Of a stretch of 25,572 nucleotides of DNA, positions 1 through 6,500 are shown one piece after another (the stretch's first letter is position 1; every line of letters starts with the position of its first letter). Position numbers and translations under genes: made by a program. The DNA lies in the NCBI GenBank assembly GCA_027050975.1, contig JALUAR010000029.1, positions 1-25,572 on the forward strand, written 5' to 3'. Source of the DNA: Thermodesulfovibrio sp. (GTDB taxonomy: Bacteria; Nitrospirota; Thermodesulfovibrionia; Thermodesulfovibrionales; JdFR-85). Under the pieces are notes generated by a model. It made no database searches. It worked only from the letters and a program-made list of their open reading frames with translations, and was not told the DNA's origin.

Positions 1-1
1 C

Positions 2-406
2 TATCAATGTCATCATAAAGACCTGATAAAAAATAAGTTCAACAGAATAGAGACTCAATTAACGGGTATTAAAAACTTATTCATGAAAGATGAATTCCCG
101 AACAACAAAGAGAATCTCCTTCAAATACAAACCACACTCTCTTTCATCAAAGGCTTTGCAGAGAATGCCTATCGAGAAGCTAACAAGCAGTTTGAGATCT
201 GCACTTTCAGTACCAGCGGTGCAATGCAGGTTACAAGAAAGGTCTTTTTCTTTACCATCCTCATAAGTATTTTTTCTTTCTTTGTCCTGTCTTTTGTCTC
301 CCTCAATAAGATAACAACCCTTGAAAAGAATATAGGCGAAAAAACCGTGTTATTCAGGAGTGGGCTAATCAGTGGCAGAAAACCTTTGACTCTATTGCAG
401 ACATGA
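2..406 (+). pseudogene. Sensor histidine kinase, N-terminal part (5' truncated by window, frameshifted)
   Basis: The reading frame is open from base 2, so the ATG at 83 is probably not the start and the gene begins outside the window. The visible part is a soluble helical stretch, consistent with the end of a periplasmic sensor domain. One transmembrane helix follows (KVFFFTILISIFSFFVLSF, about 242-300). After the helix this frame runs into meaningless sequence and stops at 404-406. The expected linker before a PAS domain (QEWANQWQKTFDSIADM) is instead in the +1 frame from about 346, which continues into the kinase ORF. Adding one A to the six-A run at 339-344 would join both parts into one membrane-bound kinase. 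This is either a real frameshift or a sequencing or assembly error. The sensor type and ligand cannot be told. Confidence 0.7.
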
Positions 407-1359
407 TCGCGATAGTCGATGAGGAATGCCGTATTGTAAATGCAAATCAGGCCATGTTCAAAACCTTTGGCGAGGATATCATCCACAAGAATATCTGCGA
501 TATACTCCGGATCCCCTGTAAAATGAAAGATAACAAAGCCCCTTTTACAAAGGAAGTATCAAGAATTCTGCATACCAATGACAGGACTTACTCCTTTAAG
601 GCATATCCTTTTACCGAGGGGATGAAGGGTCATATATTGGTTATCAGGGATATAACAAAGGAATATGAACTTGAAAAGAGGGCACTGCAAGCGGAAAAAC
701 TTGCTGCACTCGGACAGATGACGGCATGCATTGCCCATGAAATCAATAACCCCCTCACCGGCATAGTTGGATATGCCGAAATGTTAATGACCAAACCACT
801 TGATAACGTAACAGTCAAAGGCATACAAAATATTTACAATGCAGCTTTAAGAATAAAAAGGGTTGTGGAAGACATGCTATCCTTTGCCAAAACATCCAAT
901 CTTAAGAGGAGTCTTGTATCCCTTGATAAGCTCATAGATGAATGTTTTGAGCAATTAGATGAACTGTTTGTAAAACATAATATAAGAATCATCAAAAACT
1001 ATTCTGATCTTCCGTTATTAAATCTTGACGGCGAACTTATTAAGGTTGTGTTTATTAACATACTAAGGAATGCTGTACAGGCGTTAAAGGGCTCAAACAT
1101 CGGAGACACCATTATGGTGCAAACATGGGAAAAAGACAATTACATATCCATTAAGATAGCGGATAACGGCCCTGGAATACCAGCAGATATTAAACACAAG
1201 ATCTTTGATCCTTTCTTCACCACAAAAGAGGGAAGCAAAGGCGTCGGCCTTGGGCTATGGATGTGCTACAACTTCATCAAGGCCCATCACGGCGATATAA
1301 GCGTTGAGAGCACACCGGGCCAGGGAACCGCTTTTTACATAAGGCTTCCCATAGAGTAG
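403..1359 (+). CDS. PAS domain sensor histidine kinase (C-terminal, catalytic part)
   Basis: This is the cytoplasmic signalling part of a two-component sensor kinase. Residues 1-90 are PAS-like (AIVDEECRIVNANQAM, then IRDIT at the end). The H-box is at about 104-125 with phospho-acceptor His112 in HEINNPL. The N-box is INILRNAVQAL with Asn219 and Asn223, the G1 box is DNGPGIP from Asp254, the F-box is FDPFFTTK, and the G2 box is GVGLGL at 280-285. All catalytic motifs are intact. The ATG at 403 lies inside the PAS domain, and the same frame is open upstream to 325 with good PAS-linker sequence, so this start is only formal. The true protein should be joined to the fragment at 2-406. No response regulator gene is visible downstream. 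The first neighbour downstream converges on it. Confidence 0.85.
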   Translation: MIAIVDEECRIVNANQAMFKTFGEDIIHKNICDILRIPCKMKDNKAPFTKEVSRILHTNDRTYSFKAYPFTEGMKGHILVIRDITKEYELEKRALQAEKLAALGQMTACIAHEINNPLTGIVGYAEMLMTKPLDNVTVKGIQNIYNAALRIKRVVEDMLSFAKTSNLKRSLVSLDKLIDECFEQLDELFVKHNIRIIKNYSDLPLLNLDGELIKVVFINILRNAVQALKGSNIGDTIMVQTWEKDNYISIKIADNGPGIPADIKHKIFDPFFTTKEGSKGVGLGLWMCYNFIKAHHGDISVESTPGQGTAFYIRLPIE

Positions 1360-1447
1360 TAATTAGCATATCGGCAAGAACAGAAGTTGCAATTGAGTGG
1401 TTTGAGCAAAAAGTTCGCCTAACAGAAGTTCAAAAAGCAGACATGCC

Positions 1448-2017
1448 CTATTTCTTATAAAACTTGCTTCTTACGTAAAGTATTCGTTGAATAACCGTGA
1501 AATGGGTAAGAATACAAAGAATCCACAAAATCGGCAGGAAATACCCTGTAAAACAGGCCAATGTTGTGAGAATAACCCTTTCAGGTCTCTCCATAAGCCC
1601 GGTATGGCACTCCATATTCAACCCCTCAGCCCTTGCCCTTGCATAGCTGATCAGAAGAGCTCCCACCAAAGTGCCAAGACTTAGAACAACACCTGTCATC
1701 TTGCCCTGCAGATACATATACCATGCTATCGAGATAAAGACAAAGGCATCCGAGTATCTATCCAGCACTGAATCCAGAAAGGCCCCGAACCTGGTAACCA
1801 TTCCGTTGGTCCGGGCCACAACACCGTCTAACACATCAAAGCCACCTCCGATAAGAATTATCACTGCAGCGATCACGGGATCGTATGGTAACACGATGGC
1901 ACCAGAAGTTGTTATCAAGAATCCGGTTATGGTAAAAAAGTTGGGAGTAAGCCTGATGCGCTTTGCAATAGGCTCAAGAGGCCTGTCGAGGAAATGTCCG
2001 AGTTTTGCACTTATCAT
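1448..2017 (-). CDS. CDP-alcohol phosphatidyltransferase, phosphatidylinositol-phosphate synthase-like
   Basis: This 189-residue integral membrane enzyme joins an alcohol head group to CDP-diacylglycerol or a similar lipid, releasing CMP. The family signature DG-x2-AR-x8-G-x3-D-x3-D is complete (Asp64, Gly65, Ala68, Arg69, Gly78, Asp82, Asp86). Several hydrophobic helices surround it. The later motif ARAEGL, followed by GLMERPERVI, resembles the inositol-phosphate branch (mycobacterial PgsA1, archaeal archaetidylinositol-phosphate synthase) more than the glycerol-phosphate or serine branches, so an inositol-phosphate or related sugar-phosphate acceptor is my inference. The ATG lies one base after the hsp20 stop, and it is the last gene of the operon. 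It could also be a PgsA-type enzyme. The family call is firm, the substrate is not. Confidence 0.85.
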   Translation of the reverse strand: MISAKLGHFLDRPLEPIAKRIRLTPNFFTITGFLITTSGAIVLPYDPVIAAVIILIGGGFDVLDGVVARTNGMVTRFGAFLDSVLDRYSDAFVFISIAWYMYLQGKMTGVVLSLGTLVGALLISYARARAEGLNMECHTGLMERPERVILTTLACFTGYFLPILWILCILTHFTVIQRILYVRSKFYKK

Positions 2018-2018
2018 C

Positions 2019-2456
2019 TCATTCTATCCGTATCTGCCTGATAACAGACTCTTTTTTCTTTGGAAGTACTATCTGTAATATTCCGTCCTTCAAGCTTGCC
2101 TTAATACCTGTTGAATCTACCCCTTCGGGCAAAAGGAACGACCTCTGAAAACCGCCATAACTACATTCTATTCTGTGATAATTGCCCGGTATATCCGCAA
2201 AGGCTCCATACAACGGACGATATCCTTTTATAACAAGAACATTCCCATCTATTTTAATGTTGAGGTTATCCTGAGTTACTCCAGGAACTTCGGCATTCAC
2301 CACAAACTCATTATCTGTCTCATAAACATCCACTTTAGGACACCACGAGATGGACTCTTTTGTCCCCTCAGACTCGGACATCACGTCATCAAAGAGTCTG
2401 TTAACCCGCTCCTGAATGGATAGCAGATCTTTGAGTGTCTCCCAGGGGTGTTTCAT
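2019..2456 (-). CDS. Small heat shock protein, Hsp20/alpha-crystallin family
   Basis: This is an ATP-independent holdase chaperone of 145 residues, a normal size for bacterial Hsp20. Residues about 1-35 are a short helical N-terminal arm. The alpha-crystallin domain runs from about 38 (PKVDVYETDNEFVVNAEVPGV) to about 132, ending with the conserved KDGILQIVLPK. The C-terminal IRQIRIE matches the I-x-I/V motif that docks into neighbouring subunits. The start codon overlaps the recO stop by four bases (ATGA), with AAGGGAG just upstream, so it is translationally coupled to recO. No CIRCE-like or other heat-shock operator was seen in front of it, which is expected inside an operon. Confidence 0.93.
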   Translation of the reverse strand: MKHPWETLKDLLSIQERVNRLFDDVMSESEGTKESISWCPKVDVYETDNEFVVNAEVPGVTQDNLNIKIDGNVLVIKGYRPLYGAFADIPGNYHRIECSYGGFQRSFLLPEGVDSTGIKASLKDGILQIVLPKKKESVIRQIRIE

Positions 2457-3193
2457 CCTCTCCCTTCTGCCTGCAGGACAAACTCCTTTGTATTCATTCT
2501 GTCTACTACTGTATAGTTTATATGAGAATCGATCAGTTCCTCAAGTCCTGACAGGAGCTCGCGGCTTATTCTGAGCCTCTTAAGTACTGTCGGCCTTATT
2601 CTGACAAGATAGTTATATAACCGCCTTACCGGTTGATCAAAGAGAATATATTTGTTGTTTCCGTCAGCACAGTTGCTGCATAAGGCAGCACCTTCTGAGA
2701 GATAAAACCTCTCAGTGGAGCCACCGCATCTTAGACACCTGTGTAGCTGGGGAGCAAACCCTGTCATGAGAAGGAGCTTAATCTTGTAAAATGTGATGTA
2801 CAGAGGCTCGTATTTTTCTTCCAACAGCTCAAGGGTATTAAGAAGCAAAGCAAATACCTGGCGGTTTGCCTCATGGACAGGTAGCACCTTGAGTGTAAGC
2901 TCCAGTATCTCCGACACTCTGAGAAATGTCTGAATAGACTCTCTCAGCCCGTGAAAAGGCCTGATTATGTCCGACTGGGTAAGCCTCGGAAGGTTGGACT
3001 GCTCTTTGCCGTAGAGAGATATCTTTGCATATGTAAGGGGTTCCAGGCTGCTTCCGAAACGACTCCCCACCTTTCTGGGACTTTTTGCAAAAAGGTCAAT
3101 AACTCCAAAGTCCTTTGTAAGATAGGTAACAATAAGGTCAGCTTCAAGATAGGGGCGATTTCTCAAGACAATACCTTCGGTCCTTTTAAGCAT
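2453..3193 (-). CDS. recO: DNA repair protein RecO
   Basis: RecO is a recombination mediator that works with RecR to load RecA on SSB-coated single-stranded DNA (RecFOR gap repair) and can anneal strands. The protein has 246 residues. The N-terminal OB fold (about 1-80) starts with the typical KRTEGIVLRNRPYLEADLIV. A helical domain with a zinc site follows: Cys153-x2-Cys156 in CLRCGG and Cys172-x2-Cys175 in CSNC. It starts immediately after the stop of the DUF151 nuclease gene and overlaps hsp20 by four bases. The era-recO neighbourhood is common in bacteria. Confidence 0.95.
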   Translation of the reverse strand: MLKRTEGIVLRNRPYLEADLIVTYLTKDFGVIDLFAKSPRKVGSRFGSSLEPLTYAKISLYGKEQSNLPRLTQSDIIRPFHGLRESIQTFLRVSEILELTLKVLPVHEANRQVFALLLNTLELLEEKYEPLYITFYKIKLLLMTGFAPQLHRCLRCGGSTERFYLSEGAALCSNCADGNNKYILFDQPVRRLYNYLVRIRPTVLKRLRISRELLSGLEELIDSHINYTVVDRMNTKEFVLQAEGRG

Positions 3194-3646
3194 CTACATT
3201 ATATTCCCAAAATCTTCGGGTTTGAGATTCTTCAGCCATTCTTCAAGTTCATCCGACTGTCTCCGCTCCAGTATACCGTCTTCCACGAATATGGGAGCAT
3301 TCACCCTGAGAGCCAGGGCTACAGCATCACTGGGGCGTGAATCTACTGGAATCTCTCTGTCACCGTCAATCAGATAAAGGACTGCGTAATAGGTATTGTC
3401 AATAATGTCTGTCACAATTACACGAGAGACCTCGATATGCAGGGTGTGAAGAATGTTTTTCAGGAGATCATGTGTAAGGGGTCTTGGAGTGACCACCTTG
3501 CCAAGTGCAAGGGCTATAGAATCAGCCTCAGGCTTTCCTATCCAGATGGGCAGGGTCTGGGCTCCGTCTATCTCTTTAAGAAGTAGAATATACATTCCGC
3601 TTCTCGGATCAAAAAGTAATCCCTCTACCTTCATCTGGATAAGCAT
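3194..3646 (-). CDS. Bifunctional nuclease family protein (DUF151/BFN)
   Basis: This protein of about 150 residues matches the DUF151 bifunctional nuclease family. It shows the conserved VEGLLFDPRSG start, LLKEIDG, LPIWIG-x-PEA, RPLTHDLL, and the hallmark DSRPSDAVALALR followed by APIFVEDGIL. Plant BFN members have RNase and DNase activity. The bacterial role is poorly defined and often assigned only by family. Two starts are possible: GTG at 3649, overlapping the era stop by four bases, or ATG at 3646, overlapping by one. I chose the ATG. It lies between era and recO in a tightly coupled operon, which suggests a nucleic-acid housekeeping role (inference). Confidence 0.88.
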   Translation of the reverse strand: MLIQMKVEGLLFDPRSGMYILLLKEIDGAQTLPIWIGKPEADSIALALGKVVTPRPLTHDLLKNILHTLHIEVSRVIVTDIIDNTYYAVLYLIDGDREIPVDSRPSDAVALALRVNAPIFVEDGILERRQSDELEEWLKNLKPEDFGNIM

Positions 3647-4563
3647 CACTGATACCCCAGTTCTCTCAGCGCACCCGGCCTATTCTTCCAATCCTCCTTA
3701 ACCTTCACCCAGAGATCGAGATAGACCTTAGTGTTTAGGATTGCCTCTATCTCCTGCCTTGCTCCCGAACCGATAGCTTTCAATCTCGCCCCTTTCTTAC
3801 CTATTATAATACCTTTTTGGCTATCTTTTTCAACATAAATATTTACTCCTATTACTATTATATCCTTTTTTTCCTCCCAGCTTATAACCTCAACTGCAAC
3901 CGCATAAGGAATCTCATCGGCAGTCATACACATTATCTTCTCACGAATTATCTCTGTCACAAGGAATCTCTCGGCCTGATCAGTAACAATGTCATCGGGA
4001 TAGTACTTTGGTCCTTCGGGAAGATATTCGATAATTTTACCTAGAAGTATATCTAATCCTTCTCCCTTGAGGGCTGATATCGGGATAATCTCTGCAAATG
4101 GATAAAGCCTGGAGTAGGCATCAATTACAGGCAGAATCTCTGCCTTCTTCACTTTATCAATCTTGTTTATCAACAAAAACACATGTTGATTTTTTGCAGC
4201 CTTTGACAGAAGATCTATTATTTGTCTTTCCAGCATGGAAGGGGGGCTTGGTTCAACCAGGAAAAGGACAATATCAACCTCTTTCAGGGTGGCTGTGGCC
4301 TCCCTCACCATAAACTCTCCCAGTCTCTCTCTTGGCTTATGAATGCCAGGTGTGTCAATGAACACAATCTGCGCTTCAGCCATAGTTTTTATGCCGATAA
4401 TTCTGTTGCGGGTGGTCTGGGGTTTGGGAGTTACAATAGCCACCTTCTCTGCAAGTATATTGTTCAGCAGAGTTGACTTGCCGACATTGGGTCTTCCGAT
4501 TATAGAGACATAACCTGACTTAAATCCTTTAACATCCGGAGCCTCTTCTTTCATATCCGACAT
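3646..4563 (-). CDS. era: GTPase Era
   Basis: Era is an essential GTPase that binds the 3' end of 16S rRNA and checks 30S ribosome assembly. The GTPase motifs are complete: G1 GRPNVGKST (23-31), switch I with QTTRNR, G3 DTPG from Asp70, G4 NKID (133-136) and G5 SAL (163-165). The C-terminal KH domain carries GIIIGKKGARLKAIG, which recognises the rRNA tail. The length of 305 residues is typical. The upstream aminotransferase gene ends four bases before the start, and the stop overlaps the start of the DUF151 gene. No strong Shine-Dalgarno site is seen, so coupling to the upstream gene is likely. Confidence 0.97.
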   Translation of the reverse strand: MSDMKEEAPDVKGFKSGYVSIIGRPNVGKSTLLNNILAEKVAIVTPKPQTTRNRIIGIKTMAEAQIVFIDTPGIHKPRERLGEFMVREATATLKEVDIVLFLVEPSPPSMLERQIIDLLSKAAKNQHVFLLINKIDKVKKAEILPVIDAYSRLYPFAEIIPISALKGEGLDILLGKIIEYLPEGPKYYPDDIVTDQAERFLVTEIIREKIMCMTADEIPYAVAVEVISWEEKKDIIVIGVNIYVEKDSQKGIIIGKKGARLKAIGSGARQEIEAILNTKVYLDLWVKVKEDWKNRPGALRELGYQ

Positions 4564-4567
4564 CTCA

Positions 4568-5749
4568 TCAATCCAGTGCCTCGATTGCTTTATTTATTCT
4601 CTCGAGTCCCTTCCGGATGTTTTCCATGGATGTGGCATAGGATATCCTGAGATACCCCTCTGCACCAAAGGCACTTCCAGGAACAAGGGCAACAAGGGCC
4701 TTCTCAAGGAGATACATTGCAAGAGAGTAGGAGTCCTTTACCTGTTGTGCCTTCTCAAGAAGACCGGAGACATTCGGAAAGGCATAAAAGGCACCGGCTG
4801 GCATTGTGCAGGAGACTCCCTCCATGGCGTTCAGAGACTCCACAAGAAACCTTCTTCTCTTGTCAAACTCTGCCAGCATCTTGTCTATGAAATCCTGAGG
4901 TCCTCTCAATGCCTCAACTGCCGCCCACTGGGCAATGGATGTCGGGTTCGATGTGGAGTGGCTCTGAATCTTGGTCATTGCCTTTATGACATCCACTGGC
5001 CCCGCAGCATACCCTATCCTCCATCCTGTCATGGCATGGGATTTCGAAAGTCCGTTCACCAGGATTGTCCGGGCCTTTATCTCTTCTGACAGAGATGCTA
5101 TGCTGATATGCTTGTGTCCGTCATAAAGAAGCTTTTCATAAATCTCGTCAGATACAATGTATATATTATGTTTGACCGCGATCTCACCTATCTCCCTTAG
5201 CACAGATTCATCATATGTAAGACCTGTGGGATTTGACGGATAATTAAGGATAATGGCCTTGGTTTTATCTGTTATGGCTGCCTCTAACTGGTCAGGCTGT
5301 ATCATAAAGTTTTCTTCTTCCTTTGTTTCAACAAAAACCGGAGTTGCATCGTTAAGCAAAACCTGCGCAGGATAGGAAACCCAGTAAGGAGAAGGAATTA
5401 TCACCTCATCTCCGGGACTAAGTATCGCCTGGGCAATATTATACAGGCTATGTTTTGCACCGCAGGATACTATAATCTCTTCAGGCTTATATGTAAGGCC
5501 GTTGTCTCTCTGAAGTTTCTCAATTATCGCCTCCTTCAGTTCTGGAATACCGCCTGCCGGTGTATATTTTGTTTTCCCGTCTTTTAACGCCCTGATCGCC
5601 GCCTCTTTAATATTTTCCGGAGTATCAAAGTCAGGCTCCCCAACGCCAAAACTGAGGACATCGATACCCTGTGCCTTCATCTCTTTTGCCCTGGAGTCCA
5701 TAGCAAGGGTTGGTGAGGGCTTAACGCGTCCGGCTCTTTCAGAAATCAT
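4568..5749 (-). CDS. Pyridoxal phosphate-dependent aspartate aminotransferase (class I, type Ib)
   Basis: This is a fold-type I aminotransferase of 393 residues, the size and pattern of bacterial aspartate or aspartate/prephenate aminotransferases. It shows VGEPDFDTP near the substrate pocket, NYPSNPTG (Asn173 region), SDEIYEKL (Asp201, Tyr204), the PLP lysine Lys236 in NGLSKSHAMTGWRIGY, and the C-terminal LRISYA whose arginine binds the substrate carboxylate. It likely interconverts aspartate and 2-oxoglutarate with oxaloacetate and glutamate. Arogenate formation from prephenate is possible in this subgroup. GGAGG lies seven bases before the ATG. It is the second gene of the operon, 15 bases after the NUDIX gene. 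Confidence 0.92.
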   Translation of the reverse strand: MISERAGRVKPSPTLAMDSRAKEMKAQGIDVLSFGVGEPDFDTPENIKEAAIRALKDGKTKYTPAGGIPELKEAIIEKLQRDNGLTYKPEEIIVSCGAKHSLYNIAQAILSPGDEVIIPSPYWVSYPAQVLLNDATPVFVETKEEENFMIQPDQLEAAITDKTKAIILNYPSNPTGLTYDESVLREIGEIAVKHNIYIVSDEIYEKLLYDGHKHISIASLSEEIKARTILVNGLSKSHAMTGWRIGYAAGPVDVIKAMTKIQSHSTSNPTSIAQWAAVEALRGPQDFIDKMLAEFDKRRRFLVESLNAMEGVSCTMPAGAFYAFPNVSGLLEKAQQVKDSYSLAMYLLEKALVALVPGSAFGAEGYLRISYATSMENIRKGLERINKAIEALD

Positions 5750-5764
5750 CTCTACCTCCGTGTT

Positions 5765-6274
5765 TCAAAAATCTTTGTTTTTAAATTCCAGATACCTTTG
5801 GAACTCCTCTTCGAAATTATCACTGAATATTCCCTTTCCCAGATTTTCTCTGATTTCATCCCTGCTCCAGAATCTGACATCCTCTATCTCTTCTGTATTG
5901 TATTGAAAAGGACCTTCATAAAGACACTCATGAGTATAAACCAACTCCGACTCGTAAGGATTTGAATGAATGTAGGTATAGAGAAACCTCATATCTACCG
6001 GCTCAATCCCCAGTTCCTCCTTCATCTCTCTTCTGGCAGCCTCCTCAATTGACTCACCAAGGTCAACGTGGCCTCCTACTGAGGTATCCCATCTTCCAGG
6101 AGCAACATCCTTGTTCCTGGAACGCTTCTGAAGCAGTATCGCACCTTCGCTGTTTACGACAAGAACATGGACAACTCTGTGAAGCAGGCTGTTGTTGCCG
6201 TGAATAACAGACCTGGGAGCATGGCCTATTATTCTGCCATCTCTGTCTACTATCTCCAGTATCTCGTCACTCAT
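5765..6274 (-). CDS. NUDIX hydrolase
   Basis: This is a pyrophosphohydrolase of 169 residues. The Nudix box is complete: Gly68 in GHVDLGE, then REMKEELGI, giving the GX5EX7REUXEEXGU pattern that binds Mg2+. Its N-terminus (EILEIVDRDGRIIGHAPRSVIH) and VLLQKRS-like core resemble the IDI1-like/YfcD group that acts on small diphosphates, but the substrate cannot be assigned. It is the first gene of a seven-gene operon. No Shine-Dalgarno sequence precedes the ATG. Instead a -10-like box ends six bases before it, so it may be translated from a leaderless mRNA. Confidence 0.9.
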   Translation of the reverse strand: MSDEILEIVDRDGRIIGHAPRSVIHGNNSLLHRVVHVLVVNSEGAILLQKRSRNKDVAPGRWDTSVGGHVDLGESIEEAARREMKEELGIEPVDMRFLYTYIHSNPYESELVYTHECLYEGPFQYNTEEIEDVRFWSRDEIRENLGKGIFSDNFEEEFQRYLEFKNKDF

Positions 6275-6280
6275 CTAAAT

Positions 6281-6310
6281 AAGATAACAGACTGAGCAGG
6301 TATCTTTCAA
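6281..6310 (-). promoter_or_regulatory. Candidate promoter for the NUDIX-aspartate aminotransferase-era operon
   Basis: On the minus strand TTGAAA (6305-6310) and TATCTT (6281-6286) are separated by 18 bases. The -10 box ends six bases before the NUDIX ATG, so transcription would begin at or next to the start codon. There is no Shine-Dalgarno site there, which fits a leaderless mRNA. The match to consensus is moderate, so this is a candidate only. Confidence 0.35.
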
Positions 6311-6419
6311 TGGAAATGCTTAAATCATTGCCGAAATTGCAATAAAAATTTTAATAACATTCCCTGGCTTTCATTGTACCCCCTCTTTAGTACATAATTT
6401 GTGTTTTATTTATAGGTAT

Positions 6420-6446
6420 TAAAGTTTTTTATATCCTGTCCGATAA
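6420..6446 (+). promoter_or_regulatory. Sigma-28 (FliA) promoter of the chemoreceptor gene
   Basis: TAAAGTTT (6420-6427), an 11-base spacer, then TCCGATAA (6439-6446) match the FliA consensus TAAAGTTT-N11-GCCGATAA at 15 of 16 positions with the exact spacing. It lies 54 bases before the ATG of the chemotaxis receptor, with expected transcription start near 6453 and AGGAGGT at 6486-6492. FliA promoters drive late flagellar and chemotaxis genes, so the receptor is probably made only after the hook-basal body is complete. The rest of the 226-base divergent region (6275-6500) holds the candidate NUDIX promoter and no gene that I can see. Confidence 0.85.
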
Positions 6447-6500
6447 TATCATTTGAGCACTTGAGGTCTACTGGACTACACACTCAGGAGGTAAAGAGAC

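Noticed and set aside
83..406. A 107-residue gene starting at ATG 83
   Set aside because: The frame is open to the left edge, there is no ribosome-binding site, and the end is out-of-frame kinase sequence. It is treated as the N-terminal part of the split kinase.
1356..1460. A plus-strand frame after the kinase that reads like protein (IEWFEQKVRLTEVQKADM) with the repeated bases ACAGAAGTT at 1380-1388 and 1422-1430
   Set aside because: No ATG, GTG or TTG start with a ribosome-binding site; it is very short and runs into the end of the convergent lipid enzyme gene. It may be a gene remnant, but nothing supports a call.
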